A stretch of 64,000 nucleotides of DNA from Actinomycetota bacterium (GTDB lineage: Bacteria > Actinomycetota > Acidimicrobiia > Acidimicrobiales > Ilumatobacteraceae). The position numbers were made by a program, and so were the translations under genes. A model generated the notes under the pieces. That model saw nothing but the letters and a program-made list of their open reading frames with translations, had not been told where the DNA came from and ran no database searches. This document shows positions 42,835 through 51,528 of this stretch, piece by piece. Each line of letters opens with the position of its first letter. Positions within the stretch are counted from its first letter, which is position 1. Where the stretch lies: the NCBI GenBank assembly GCA_016870865.1, contig VGAC01000008.1, positions 1 to 64,000 of the forward strand, given 5' to 3'.

Positions 42835-42931
42835 GATCGCCCCACCATTGACGCTGATCACGACCGACCTGTGGGTAATGTCACGGTAGGTCGGTAGTGG
42901 GGTATCTCGTACCTGCTGCTAAACCGTAGAC

Positions 42932-43162
42932 ATGAGGCACGCATTGACCGGAACCATTCTCGAACCGACCGAAGGCCACCAAGCCGACGGAACCGCACAT
43001 GCGGTAGCCGAAGCGTTGGCAATCGTGGACAAGGCCCTTGCCGAAATGCTGCGTCGCGAACTCGTGTCGAGTGGTGAAGTTGCCGACCTTTTGCTGGACT
43101 TGAGGTCGCTGCTCACTGTGGCGTCAAAGTACGCCGACGCCGCAACCAGCGCGGCTTCCTGA
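42932..43162 (+). CDS. Small helical hypothetical protein
   Basis: A 76-residue acidic, helix-rich protein with no Cys, no signal and no membrane segment: HAVAEALAIVDKALAEMLRRELVSSGEVADLLLDLRSLL. The long amphipathic helices suggest an oligomerising or partner-binding protein. I do not recognise the family. Its last 50 nt overlap the convergent WS/DGAT gene. Codon choice looks coding. It stands alone on the plus strand between an SDR and the lipid operon. Confidence 0.55.
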   Translation: MRHALTGTILEPTEGHQADGTAHAVAEALAIVDKALAEMLRRELVSSGEVADLLLDLRSLLTVASKYADAATSAAS

Positions 43163-44600
43163 CGGTCGTCGGGCCGCGCGGCGTCTCTTCGTCTCGCACG
43201 TGCGTCTGACCGGTGGGTGCAGGCGCACCGGGGTTCGGCGCGAATCGAGCGATCTTGGCGAAAGAATCCTCGATGCACGTGCGCAAAAGACCGGGGTCAG
43301 CCACCGCTGCGGTGTCGATGTGCAGTCCCATGTCGAGGTTCCCGTCGTTGCCCAAAAGTGTGAGGTTGAAGGCGACTCCACCCAGCGGGCCAATCGGGTG
43401 ATTGGCAAGAAGCCGTGCGCCCCCGATGTAGAGGGGAATCCCCGCCCCACGCACGTTCGATGTGGCGAAATCGACGGTTTGGCTCTGGGCCCGGGCAAGG
43501 CGCGTGAGCACCGAAATCGGGAGCGCCTGGGCGATGCCGGCGAGCGTGTCGAGGCTGGCCTCGCCGGAGCCTGAGCGCACCGATGTTGCCATTTCGTTGA
43601 TTGCGGCGAATCGTTCCTCAATCGGCATTTCGCCCGTCGGCACGACAAGACGCACCAACGTAAAGGCATTCGATACCGATTCATCGGCGCGGGTACTCAC
43701 GGCCATGGACGTCCGCAGTGATTCGACGGGCGAGCCCAGGCGGCGGTGGTATTCACCCGCGGCATCGGCGGCTGCGGTCACGAAGGCGCTGTTCAACTTG
43801 CCCCCCAACACCTTCGACGCCTCACGCATCGTGTGGTACGAAACCGACAGAGCTTCGAGGCGACGCCCGAGCGAGCGCTTCGTCCACAGCGGGCTACGCG
43901 CGGGGTCGGTGTCGCTGAGTTGTCTCACGACCGCACGCACGTTCGCGGCCGTTGCTGCCCCGGTCGACGGCAGACTCGTGGGGTCACCCAGGGCGTCGCG
44001 AACCTGCTTCACGAACGACAGGGGGATGCGCATCGCGTCACCGAGTGCGGCGCGCAGAACGTCCGTCGCTTCGTCGTCGGGGTGAACGGCTTCGAGGTCC
44101 GGTTCGGGTAGATCAGGTGGCTCGGGTGCATCACGTTCGAGGTCGATGAACTGCATCGAGAGGAGAACACCCCCTTCGCCGTCGGTGATGGTGTGGTGGA
44201 TCTTGCTGATCAGGGCGCTGCGGCCACCGGTGAGGTTGTCGACGATGAGGAATTGCCACGGCGGGCGCGCGCGGTCGAAAGGGTCGGCGGTATAGAGGGT
44301 CGCGAGGTCGAGGAGCTGGCGCATCGTGCCGTCGCCCGGGAGCGCGATGTGTCGCACGTGCTGGGCAAGACTGAAATGCGGGTCGGGCTGCCAGAACGGT
44401 GCGCCAAGGTTCGCAGGTGCCGGCTGTACCCGTTGGCGCAGCCGCGGGATCGCAATCGTGGCGCGATGCATGCGGCGCATGAAGGCCGCAACGTTGAGCG
44501 GTCGATCGAGAATCGAAATGTTGGAGAAGGTCGAGGACAGGAACGGGTCTTTTTCGAGACGCCACAGCAAACCCTCGGCGTCGGTCATTCGCTCGGTCAT
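43113..44600 (-). CDS. Wax ester synthase/diacylglycerol acyltransferase (WS/DGAT)
   Basis: A 495-residue WS/DGAT that esterifies acyl-CoA to diacylglycerol or fatty alcohol, making storage triacylglycerol or wax ester. The catalytic HHTITDG (HHxxxDG, residues 135-141) is intact, as are the N-terminal DAEGLLWRLE, PPWQFLIVDNL before it, and the C-terminal NVRGAGIPLYIGGARL and LLGNDGNLDMGLHID regions. A basic tail ends the protein. ATG 44600 is preferred because GAGGGA lies 6 nt upstream. It is the last gene of a tightly packed minus-strand operon running from 50335. Confidence 0.92.
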   Translation of the reverse strand: MTERMTDAEGLLWRLEKDPFLSSTFSNISILDRPLNVAAFMRRMHRATIAIPRLRQRVQPAPANLGAPFWQPDPHFSLAQHVRHIALPGDGTMRQLLDLATLYTADPFDRARPPWQFLIVDNLTGGRSALISKIHHTITDGEGGVLLSMQFIDLERDAPEPPDLPEPDLEAVHPDDEATDVLRAALGDAMRIPLSFVKQVRDALGDPTSLPSTGAATAANVRAVVRQLSDTDPARSPLWTKRSLGRRLEALSVSYHTMREASKVLGGKLNSAFVTAAADAAGEYHRRLGSPVESLRTSMAVSTRADESVSNAFTLVRLVVPTGEMPIEERFAAINEMATSVRSGSGEASLDTLAGIAQALPISVLTRLARAQSQTVDFATSNVRGAGIPLYIGGARLLANHPIGPLGGVAFNLTLLGNDGNLDMGLHIDTAAVADPGLLRTCIEDSFAKIARFAPNPGAPAPTGQTHVRDEETPRGPTTVRKPRWLRRRRTLTPQ

Positions 44601-44610
44601 CGCCAATCCC

Positions 44611-45210
44611 TCACTGCGGCACGCTCGTGTGCTTGAACTCGTTCAGTATCGGCCAGGCAATGTCGTCGAGGATTCGCTCGATGGTGGCAGTTGCGGTGCC
44701 GGCGTCGCCCTGGGCAGTGCGCAATAGGCGTACGAAGACGGCCTTGTCGTCGACGACGAACGTCGGTACACCCCACACCTCGTGACTGTTCACGTACTGC
44801 ATGTGCTCGCGGGCGATGGTGCGTAGGGGTTCGCCACCTTCGACGACGCCCAGGACGCTGTCCGGGTCGAATCCTGCGCCGACGAGGAGCGCGGCAATTG
44901 CGGCGCGGTCGTTGAGATTTCCCGCCCGTGTGTGGCGGTACTCGTACACGGCGTGGTGAAACGCGGGAAACCGGGCCGGGTCGGCGTCGCGTGCGGCCAC
45001 TCCGACCTGCAGTGCAAAGAGACCCGAGTCGGCCCGCGGTGTCTCCCAGATCGGAGGAAGGTCGGGATCGCGGTTCGATTGGCCGAGGCAGTAGGGGAGG
45101 AAAGTGACGTTCCAGTCGGCACCCGCGAGCAGACCGGTGACGACGTGGTCATGAACGATGCGCCCGTAGGGGCACCGGTAATCCCAAGTCACGGCAAATG
45201 AACGAGCCAT
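44611..45210 (-). CDS. DsbA/HCCA isomerase-family thioredoxin-fold protein
   Basis: A 199-residue thioredoxin-fold protein of the DsbA/2-hydroxychromene-2-carboxylate isomerase family. The active-site region reads DYRCPYGRIVHDH: only one Cys in the C-x-x-x motif, so it is not a classic dithiol oxidase. The cis-Pro loop WGVPTFVVDDKAVFV is conserved. A large helical insertion lies between them. No signal peptide, so it is cytoplasmic. It lies 4 nt after the PAP2 gene and 10 nt before WS/DGAT. It may act as a glutathione/mycothiol-type transferase or isomerase; the role in the operon is unknown. Confidence 0.8.
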   Translation of the reverse strand: MARSFAVTWDYRCPYGRIVHDHVVTGLLAGADWNVTFLPYCLGQSNRDPDLPPIWETPRADSGLFALQVGVAARDADPARFPAFHHAVYEYRHTRAGNLNDRAAIAALLVGAGFDPDSVLGVVEGGEPLRTIAREHMQYVNSHEVWGVPTFVVDDKAVFVRLLRTAQGDAGTATATIERILDDIAWPILNEFKHTSVPQ

Positions 45211-45214
45211 ATCC

Positions 45215-45730
45215 TCAACCTACAAGTGGCGCCGCGAGAAGGCCAAGGGCAGCCCCGACGGCGGCCCCGCCGAGAATGTCGGAAAAGTGGTGCAGCCGTA
45301 CCATGACGCGGCTGAGCGCCACGCCGACGGCCAGCACGAAAATCAGCCCCGACCATGCGCCACTGACGAGGGTCGCAAGCAAGGTCGCGGCGAAAAATGC
45401 CGACGATGAATGTCCACTCGGGAACGAGGATGTCATCGGGGTGCGAACGGTGAACCTGTCGTCGCCGCCCGTTTTCGGCCGACTGCGTTTGAAGAGACGC
45501 TTTATTCCCTGGTTCACGACCAGACCCTCGGCACCGAGGAGAAGGGAGAACACGAGCGCGTCGGCCGCGCGCGAGGTACTGCCGCTCGCGCGCAACCAGA
45601 TGATGCCGTGCCACACGAGGCCGAATTCGCCGGCCCAACTCAGGAGCGAGAACAGACCCCGCGAGACCGCGTTGCGGCGCACGGGTTCGAGTCGTGTATC
45701 GACCCACCCGTCGATGCGATGGATGTTCAT
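45215..45730 (-). CDS. PAP2-superfamily phosphatase
   Basis: A 171-residue integral membrane phosphatase with all three PAP2 motifs: KRLFKRSRP (K-x6-RP), SFPSGHSSS (PSGH) and SRVMVRLHHFSD (SR-x5-H-x3-D). About four hydrophobic helices. Such enzymes dephosphorylate phosphatidate or prenyl pyrophosphates. ATG 45730 overlaps the hydrolase stop (ATGA). Since WS/DGAT lies two genes downstream in the same operon, phosphatidate to diacylglycerol is an attractive role, though prenyl-PP phosphatase activity is possible. Confidence 0.9.
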   Translation of the reverse strand: MNIHRIDGWVDTRLEPVRRNAVSRGLFSLLSWAGEFGLVWHGIIWLRASGSTSRAADALVFSLLLGAEGLVVNQGIKRLFKRSRPKTGGDDRFTVRTPMTSSFPSGHSSSAFFAATLLATLVSGAWSGLIFVLAVGVALSRVMVRLHHFSDILGGAAVGAALGLLAAPLVG

Positions 45731-46608
45731 CGTCGTGTGACGGTTTGCGCGCACATCGCGATGAAGTTCGCGAGGCGGTCGGGGTCTTCCATCGGGCCGA
45801 AGTGGGACACGTCGCTCCACGCCTCGTAACGAGCACCGGGGACCTGTTCGGCGATACGCGGCGCGATGGCGGATGGTTGGTACTGCTGTTCGGGGCTGCC
45901 GACCACCCACAACGGAACCGTGAGCGACGTGAGGGAATTCCACGTCTCATGGCTCCCACCCGTTTCGTACGTGCGCGCCTCGTGCTCGGGGCTGCACTTG
46001 AGCGCCACGCCGTTCGCGGTGTGACGAAAGCCGTGGACAACGTACGCCTCGAGTGCGTCGCTGTGGAATGACGACATGGGCGGCTTGGAGGCGAAGTTCT
46101 CCCGAGCCTCGTCGAGGGAGGCAAAGACCGCACGCCGGCGGCGCGTGAGAGCGGCCAGCGGATTCGGCGGCATGTCGTCGGGTCGAAAGCCCGACGGCGG
46201 GAAAATGATCGGCTCGAAGGTGACGATGCCCCCGAACAGGGCGGGTTCGCGTAGCGCCGCCATGACGAGGGTCGCGCCGCCCATCGAGTGACCCGCCGCG
46301 ATGATCGGGCCGTTGTTCACATTCGTCGCGACGTACCGCGCCGCGGCGAGCGCGTCGTCACCGAACGCCGCCCAACGCACGGTCCAGTCGTCGGGCACCG
46401 TTGAGTCGCCGTAGCCGCGGTGGTCGTGGGCCCAGACGTCGAATCGTCCCTCGAGGCGTTTGGCGACCGGGATCCAACACCGTCCGTGGAAACCGGTGGC
46501 GTGCGAGAGAAGAACGGCGGGGAGCGAACCGGGCTCGCAATCGGAAAGATGGTGGACTGCGAGTGAGATGCCGTCGGTGGATTCGACGCTCACCGTTTCA
46601 TGCGTCAT
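45727..46608 (-). CDS. Alpha/beta hydrolase
   Basis: A 293-residue alpha/beta hydrolase with LLSHATGFHGRCW (oxyanion region), AHDHRGYGDST, nucleophile Ser in AGHSMGGATLV, acid region VVGSPEQQYQ and His in SDVSHFGPMEDP. No signal peptide. It overlaps both neighbours by 4 nt (ATGA), so it is co-translated with the acyl-CoA dehydrogenase and PAP2 genes. A lipase or thioesterase role fits the lipid setting but is inferred. Confidence 0.85.
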   Translation of the reverse strand: MTHETVSVESTDGISLAVHHLSDCEPGSLPAVLLSHATGFHGRCWIPVAKRLEGRFDVWAHDHRGYGDSTVPDDWTVRWAAFGDDALAAARYVATNVNNGPIIAAGHSMGGATLVMAALREPALFGGIVTFEPIIFPPSGFRPDDMPPNPLAALTRRRRAVFASLDEARENFASKPPMSSFHSDALEAYVVHGFRHTANGVALKCSPEHEARTYETGGSHETWNSLTSLTVPLWVVGSPEQQYQPSAIAPRIAEQVPGARYEAWSDVSHFGPMEDPDRLANFIAMCAQTVTRR

Positions 46609-47720
46609 TTCGCCTTGGGCTCTCTCGCAAGGCCCAGAAGTCGCTCGCCGATGATGTTGCGCTGCACCTGGCTCGTGCCGCCTGCTATGCGCCCACCCGG
46701 CGCTGCGAGCATGCCCGTTGCGTCGCTGCCCTCGAGAATCGACGCCGCACCGGCGATGTCGCCTTTCAGCATTGCGGTGTCGAACATCATCTCGGTGATG
46801 CCGAGTTTCATGAGCGAGGCGGCCGTCGAGGCTTCGGGGCCCTGACGTTGACCCATGGCCTTGAATGCGTGACCGCGTGAGAGCAACTGCGCGAGACGAT
46901 CTCGTGACGGCGCGTCGAGTTCGCGGCTGGAGCCGAGTTGTGCCATCGACTCGAGACGACGCTCGAGGCCGATGACGCTGGCGCCAATGTGCCCCCGTTC
47001 GCTGGTGAGCACCGCCATGCCGACACCCCAGCCGCCGTGGAGGGGACCCAGGAGACAGTCAGCGGGCAGTTCGACGTCCGTGAAGAACACCTCATCGAAC
47101 TCGGCTTCGCCTGTCATCTGGCGCAGCGGGCGAATCTCGATGCCGGGCGTGTTCATCGGACACAGGAAGAACGAGATGCCCTCGTGTTTCGGGGCGTCGG
47201 TGTCCGTGCGTGCCATGAGAATGCCCCAGTTGCTGTAGCGACCGCCGCTGCACCACACCTTCTGGCCGTTCACGATGAAGCGCTCGCCGTCGCGAACAGC
47301 CTTGGTCGACAAACCCCCGAGGTCACTGCCCGCACCCGGTTCGCTGAACAGCTGGCACCACACGTGGTCGGCCGCGAGAGTCGAGCCGAGGTGCAGCGAC
47401 TGTTGCGCGGGGGTACCGAAACGCAGGATCGACCCTCCCGCGAGAACAAGGCCGACCATGTTCAGCATCGGTGGAACGCCGTGTCGCGCGCACAGTTCGA
47501 TCCAAGTCGCCGTGTGCGCCACTGAGAGACCCTGCCCGCCGTGCTCGACGGGCCAGTGGATGCCCGTGAAGCCCGCCTCGTTGAGACGGATCTGCCATGT
47601 GCGACCCTCGCTGATGAGATCGGGAGGGCAAATGGCGCCGTAGTCGCGCGGCGCCGTCGAGGCGTTCGCCGCGAGCCACGTCTCGGCGCGTGCGCGAAAC
47701 ACCTCGGTCGTCTCCGTCAT
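46605..47720 (-). CDS. Acyl-CoA dehydrogenase
   Basis: A 371-residue acyl-CoA dehydrogenase, catalysing the first oxidation of acyl-CoA with FAD. Motifs: GFTGIHWPVEHGGQGLS, QLFSEPGAGSDLGGLSTKA, VNGQKVWCSGGRYS, ISFFLCPMNTPGIEIRPL and the C-terminal IAGGTSQVQRNIIGERLLGL. It lies 4 nt after the SDR stop and overlaps the hydrolase start by 4 nt. Acyl-chain preference cannot be read from the sequence. Confidence 0.92.
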   Translation of the reverse strand: MTETTEVFRARAETWLAANASTAPRDYGAICPPDLISEGRTWQIRLNEAGFTGIHWPVEHGGQGLSVAHTATWIELCARHGVPPMLNMVGLVLAGGSILRFGTPAQQSLHLGSTLAADHVWCQLFSEPGAGSDLGGLSTKAVRDGERFIVNGQKVWCSGGRYSNWGILMARTDTDAPKHEGISFFLCPMNTPGIEIRPLRQMTGEAEFDEVFFTDVELPADCLLGPLHGGWGVGMAVLTSERGHIGASVIGLERRLESMAQLGSSRELDAPSRDRLAQLLSRGHAFKAMGQRQGPEASTAASLMKLGITEMMFDTAMLKGDIAGAASILEGSDATGMLAAPGGRIAGGTSQVQRNIIGERLLGLAREPKAK

Positions 47721-47724
47721 CAGA

Positions 47725-48618
47725 TCACTTCAACTCGTTGAAGAACGCGGCCGTTTCCTCGGCGAGATTCTGCGGAACGAAGTAGTCCGTCTGGCTCATG
47801 ATTGCCTCCCAGTTGTCGCGGACATCTTCGAGGCCGTGGCCGGGCTTGGTGTAGCCCTTCGTCTCACCGAAGAAGACATTCGCGATGCGGCCACCGCCGA
47901 CGCTGTACACCTGGCCCGAGACGGGGCAGTCCTCGTGGGCCAGCCACGCGACGATCGGTGATACCTGCGACGGGTCGAGTTTGTCGGCGAGGGCTCCCAT
48001 CAGGTCCTCGGTCATTCGCGTGAGTGCGAGCGGTGCGATGGCGTTGGCCTTGATGTTGTACTTCGCGCCTTCGACGGCGAGCACGCGCGTGAATCCGACG
48101 AGGCCGAGCTTTGCCGCGCCGTAGTTCGTCTGGCCGAAGTTGCCGAAAATGCCGGCGGCCGACGAAGTGGACACGATGCGGCCGTAGCCCTGTTCGCGCA
48201 TCAGCACCCACGCGGGCTGCGTGACGTGGAAGGCACCCTTCAGGTGGACGTCGAAGACCGGATTCATGAGATCGGGTGACATGTTGTGGAAGGACTTGTC
48301 ACGCAGGATGCCGGCATTGTTGACGACGATGTCGACGCGACCGAAGCTGTCGATTGCCGTCTTGACGATTGCCGCGCCACCCTCGGGTGTTGCGACGGAG
48401 TTGTGGTCAGAAACTGCCTCGCCGCCCGCCGCCTTGATTTCGTCGACGACCCTTTGTGCGGCAGATGCATCTCCACCCGTGCCGTCGATGTTGCCGCCGA
48501 GGTCGTTCACGACGACGAGAGCGCCACGCTTGGCGAGGAGAAGGGCGTGTTGACGGCCGAGACCGCCGCCCGCGCCGGTGATGATCGCAACCTTGCCGTC
48601 GTAACCGAGATCTGCCAT
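47725..48618 (-). CDS. SDR, 3-hydroxyacyl-CoA dehydrogenase-like
   Basis: A 297-residue SDR resembling the (3R)-hydroxyacyl-CoA dehydrogenase domain of multifunctional beta-oxidation enzymes. It shows VAIITGAGGGLGRQHALLLAKRGA, VVVNDLGGNIDGTGGD (D gives NAD preference), NNAGILRDKSF, Ser in STSSAAGIFGN and YGAAK. The GILRDKSF segment and long C-terminus fit that subgroup. GAAAGGG precedes the ATG by about 9 nt. With the acyl-CoA dehydrogenase downstream it could supply the third beta-oxidation step. Confidence 0.88.
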   Translation of the reverse strand: MADLGYDGKVAIITGAGGGLGRQHALLLAKRGALVVVNDLGGNIDGTGGDASAAQRVVDEIKAAGGEAVSDHNSVATPEGGAAIVKTAIDSFGRVDIVVNNAGILRDKSFHNMSPDLMNPVFDVHLKGAFHVTQPAWVLMREQGYGRIVSTSSAAGIFGNFGQTNYGAAKLGLVGFTRVLAVEGAKYNIKANAIAPLALTRMTEDLMGALADKLDPSQVSPIVAWLAHEDCPVSGQVYSVGGGRIANVFFGETKGYTKPGHGLEDVRDNWEAIMSQTDYFVPQNLAEETAAFFNELK

Positions 48619-48639
48619 CGCGGACCCTTTCTATTCCCA

Positions 48640-48655
48640 CCGCACAGCGGTGCGG
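48640..48655 (-). terminator. Hairpin between acyl-CoA synthetase and SDR
   Basis: CCGCAC-AGCG-GTGCGG, a 6-bp stem in the 85-nt gap. It could partly terminate the synthetase transcript or stabilise the SDR leader; there is no clear T-run. Confidence 0.35.
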
Positions 48656-48703
48656 GAAATTCGTTCGCACCGTAGGGAGGTGTGGGTGAAGACTACTTGT
48701 GGG

Positions 48704-50335
48704 TCACTTGGACAAGCCAAGTGCGTCGAGGGCTTCCTGCTTGAGACGCTTGTAGTCGAGTTTGCCGTTCGGCGCCCGGCCAACGGAGGCCACCGTGATC
48801 ACATTTTTCGGCGACTTGTACGCGGCGAGAGTCGAACGCACGTGGGCGACGAGCACCCCCGAATCGATCGCCTGGCCCGGACGGGGCTCGACCAGGGCGG
48901 TGATTGCCTCGCCGAAGCGCTCGTCAGGTACGCCCACGCATGCCGCATCGAGCACGCTCGGGTGCATCTTTAGCACCTCTTCGACCTCTTCGGGGTACAC
49001 CTTTTCCCCACCGGTGTTGATGCACTGGCTGCCGCGGCCGAGCAGTTTCACCGTGCCGTGCACGTCGACCTCGGCGAAGTCGCCGGGGATCGAATAGCGC
49101 AGGCCGTCGATGACGACGAATGTCGATGCCGACTTGGCCTCGTCCTTGTAGTAACCGATCGGCGTGCGACCGCGCATCGCGATGCGTCCGCGCTCGCCAC
49201 TGCCCGGTACGACATCATGGCCCTCTTCGTCGATGACTCGGGTGTTCGGTCCCAACTTGAACGTCGCGGTGCTGCTCGAGCCGCCAGCCGTCGTGGTCGA
49301 AGACGCCATGCCGATCGCCTCGGACGAACCCAGGCTGTCGATGAGCAACATCTTCGGGTGATGGCGCAACAGCCCCGCCTTGGTTTCCGCCGACCACATG
49401 ACGCCACTCGAGGTGATGAATTTGATCGAAGAAATGTCGTACTTGCCGGGATGCTCGTCGAGCGCGCGCAGAATCGGTTTTGCGAACGCATCGCCAACGA
49501 TCGCGATGCTGTTCACGCGCGCCGACTGCACGACCTCGAGCAGTTCCTCGGCATCGAAGGTGCGGCCCGTCATCGTTGCAACAGCCCCGCCGAGCGCGAG
49601 CGCCCACATCGCGTTCATTGCGCCCGTGCCGTGCATCAACGGTGCGGCCGGCATGTTGATCGGGCCGGGTTTGCCCACGCGCGCCTGGAGGGCCCCCATG
49701 TCTTTGTACACGGGCAGGGGGATCTTCGAAGGCGCATCGAGGCTCCCGACCATGTCGTCTTGTCGCCACATCACCCCCTTGGGCATGCCCGTGGTGCCAC
49801 CCGTGTAGAGGAAGTAGAGATCATCACCGCTGCGCGCCCACGCCGGTGTGGGCCGTGCCGTGTTCGTGGCCGTGGCCGTTTCGTACGACACCGCCCATTC
49901 GGGGCACGGGTGCGTGCCGTCGTCGACCCAGATCCACGTCCTGACGTTCGGCACACGCGGGCGCACCGCCGCACACCGCTCGGTGTAGGTCGCATGGAAG
50001 ATCACCGCAACGGAATCAGAATTGTCCCACAGATAGGTCAGTTCGTCCTCGGTGTAGCGGTAGTTCGTGTTGACGGGAACGAGGCTCACCTTGAAGAGAC
50101 CGAACATCGACTCCATGTACTCGGGGCAGTTGTGCATGTACTGGGCGACCTTGTCCTGGTGTTTGGCGCCGGCGGCAAGCAGAGCGTTGGCGACGCCGTT
50201 CGCACGTGCATCAAAGTCGCGCCATGCGCGGGTCTGGCCCCCGTGGATTGCTGCGGGCGCGTCGGGGAACCGCTTCGCGTGCTGTTCCCACATGTCGGCA
50301 AAGTTCCACCCGGAGTTCGTCGTCGGACTCGTCAC
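48704..50335 (-). CDS. Acyl-CoA synthetase (AMP-binding, FadD-like)
   Basis: A 543-residue ANL-superfamily ligase that activates a fatty or other carboxylic acid to its CoA thioester via an acyl-adenylate. The P-loop is LYTGGTTGMPKGVMW; further motifs are MHGTGAMNAMWALALGG, SLGSSEAIG, RGRTPIGYYKDE, GDFAEVDVHG and GGEKVYPEEVEEVL, with the C-terminal Lys in APNGKLDYKRLK. Start GTG 50335 has TAGTCT 8 nt upstream; an open extension upstream runs antisense into the divergent gene. It is the first gene of the lipid operon ending at WS/DGAT. Confidence 0.92.
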   Translation of the reverse strand: MTSPTTNSGWNFADMWEQHAKRFPDAPAAIHGGQTRAWRDFDARANGVANALLAAGAKHQDKVAQYMHNCPEYMESMFGLFKVSLVPVNTNYRYTEDELTYLWDNSDSVAVIFHATYTERCAAVRPRVPNVRTWIWVDDGTHPCPEWAVSYETATATNTARPTPAWARSGDDLYFLYTGGTTGMPKGVMWRQDDMVGSLDAPSKIPLPVYKDMGALQARVGKPGPINMPAAPLMHGTGAMNAMWALALGGAVATMTGRTFDAEELLEVVQSARVNSIAIVGDAFAKPILRALDEHPGKYDISSIKFITSSGVMWSAETKAGLLRHHPKMLLIDSLGSSEAIGMASSTTTAGGSSSTATFKLGPNTRVIDEEGHDVVPGSGERGRIAMRGRTPIGYYKDEAKSASTFVVIDGLRYSIPGDFAEVDVHGTVKLLGRGSQCINTGGEKVYPEEVEEVLKMHPSVLDAACVGVPDERFGEAITALVEPRPGQAIDSGVLVAHVRSTLAAYKSPKNVITVASVGRAPNGKLDYKRLKQEALDALGLSK

Positions 50336-50343
50336 AAGCGGCA

Positions 50344-50353
50344 AGACTATTCT
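50344..50353. promoter_or_regulatory. Overlapping divergent -10 elements
   Basis: AGACTATTCT contains TAGTCT for the minus-strand synthetase (50344-50349, 8 nt before GTG 50335) and TATTCT for the plus-strand acyl-CoA dehydrogenase (50348-50353, 7 nt before GTG 50361). The two share two base pairs, so the promoters should exclude each other. Confidence 0.5.
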
Positions 50354-50360
50354 CGGGAGG

Positions 50361-51479
50361 GTGGAACACCTGTTGCCCGGCGACGAAGACGAACGCAGAA
50401 TCGAGGTGCGGCGCTGGCTCGCCGACAATCCGCGGCCGTCAGGTCGGCAACTGGCCGAAGCGGGCTACGTGGCGCCGCATCTTCCCGTGCCGTGGGGCCT
50501 GGGTGCGGACCCGATCCACCAACTCATCATCGATGACGAGTTGAAACGTGCGGGCGTGTCGCGGCCGTCGAATGCGATCGGCATCGGGTGGGCTGGGCCG
50601 ACCATCGTCCATGCCGGGTCGGAGGACCAGAAGCATCGTTATGTGCCCAAGATCCTCTCGGGCGAGGAGATCTGGTGTCAGTTGTTCAGCGAGCCCGAAG
50701 CGGGAAGTGATCTGGCCGGTCTCCGCACGCGCGCGATTCTCGATGGCGACGAATGGGTGGTGAACGGTCAGAAAATCTGGACCAGCGGCGCGCAGCATTC
50801 GAAGTTCGGGATCCTGCTCGCCCGCACCGATCCCGACGCGCCAAAACATCGCGGCATCACATATTTCATCTGTCCGATGGACCTGCCCGGTGTCGAGGTA
50901 CGCCCGATTCGCGAAATGACGGGTGGTGAAACGTTCAACGAAGTCTTCCTCACTGACGTGCGACTTCCACACGATGCCGTGGTCGGCGAGGTCAACGACG
51001 GCTGGCGACTGGCCAAGGTGACCCTCGGAAACGAACGCGTCTCGTTGTCGACGGGGGGCATTTTGTGGGGGCATGGTCCGACGGCGATCGACCTCATCGA
51101 CCAGATTCGTCTCAAAGGCGGTGTGACCGACCCCGTGATGCGGCGCAGGGTCGTCGGGGTGTGGATCGAGCACCAGATTCTCGAGCTCATTCGCATGCGC
51201 ACGCTCGTCGCGCGGTTGCGCGGTGAACAGCCGGGCCCCGAGGCGAGCATCCGCAAGATCCTCGCCGACGAACACGGCCAACACGTGGCGGCCCTGGCTG
51301 TCGACATGATGGGCACCGAGGGGGTGCTCGGGGCGAACGTCGACATCGACCACGCGGTGTGGACGGGCGCATTCCTGTTTTCCCAGGCACTCACCGTCGG
51401 CGGGGGAACCGGCAATGTGCAGCGCAACATCGTGGGTGAGCGGGTGCTGCAATTGCCCCACGAGCCCGGCATCGTCTGA
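50361..51479 (+). CDS. Acyl-CoA dehydrogenase
   Basis: A 372-residue acyl-CoA dehydrogenase with a short N-terminal domain (GYVAPHLPVPWGLGADP), LFSEPEAGSDLAGLRTRA, VNGQKIWTSGAQHS, ITYFICPMDLPGVEVRPI and a C-terminal VGGGTGNVQRNIVGERVLQLP. GTG 50361 directly follows GGGAGG, too close for a Shine-Dalgarno sequence, but TATTCT ends 7 nt upstream, so a leaderless start is favoured. It heads a plus-strand unit with an LLM protein and an acyl-CoA synthetase. Substrate unknown. Confidence 0.9.
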   Translation: MEHLLPGDEDERRIEVRRWLADNPRPSGRQLAEAGYVAPHLPVPWGLGADPIHQLIIDDELKRAGVSRPSNAIGIGWAGPTIVHAGSEDQKHRYVPKILSGEEIWCQLFSEPEAGSDLAGLRTRAILDGDEWVVNGQKIWTSGAQHSKFGILLARTDPDAPKHRGITYFICPMDLPGVEVRPIREMTGGETFNEVFLTDVRLPHDAVVGEVNDGWRLAKVTLGNERVSLSTGGILWGHGPTAIDLIDQIRLKGGVTDPVMRRRVVGVWIEHQILELIRMRTLVARLRGEQPGPEASIRKILADEHGQHVAALAVDMMGTEGVLGANVDIDHAVWTGAFLFSQALTVGGGTGNVQRNIVGERVLQLPHEPGIV

Positions 51480-51495
51480 CCCTGCTGGTTTTCGC

Positions 51496-51501
51496 TAGTT
51501 T
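51496..51501 (+). promoter_or_regulatory. Candidate -10 element for LLM gene
   Basis: TAGTTT, 27 nt before ATG 51529. This would give a short leader containing the CAGGGGG binding site. Confidence 0.4.
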
Positions 51502-51528
51502 GCGTTCACTCGTCAGTCAGGGGGATCC

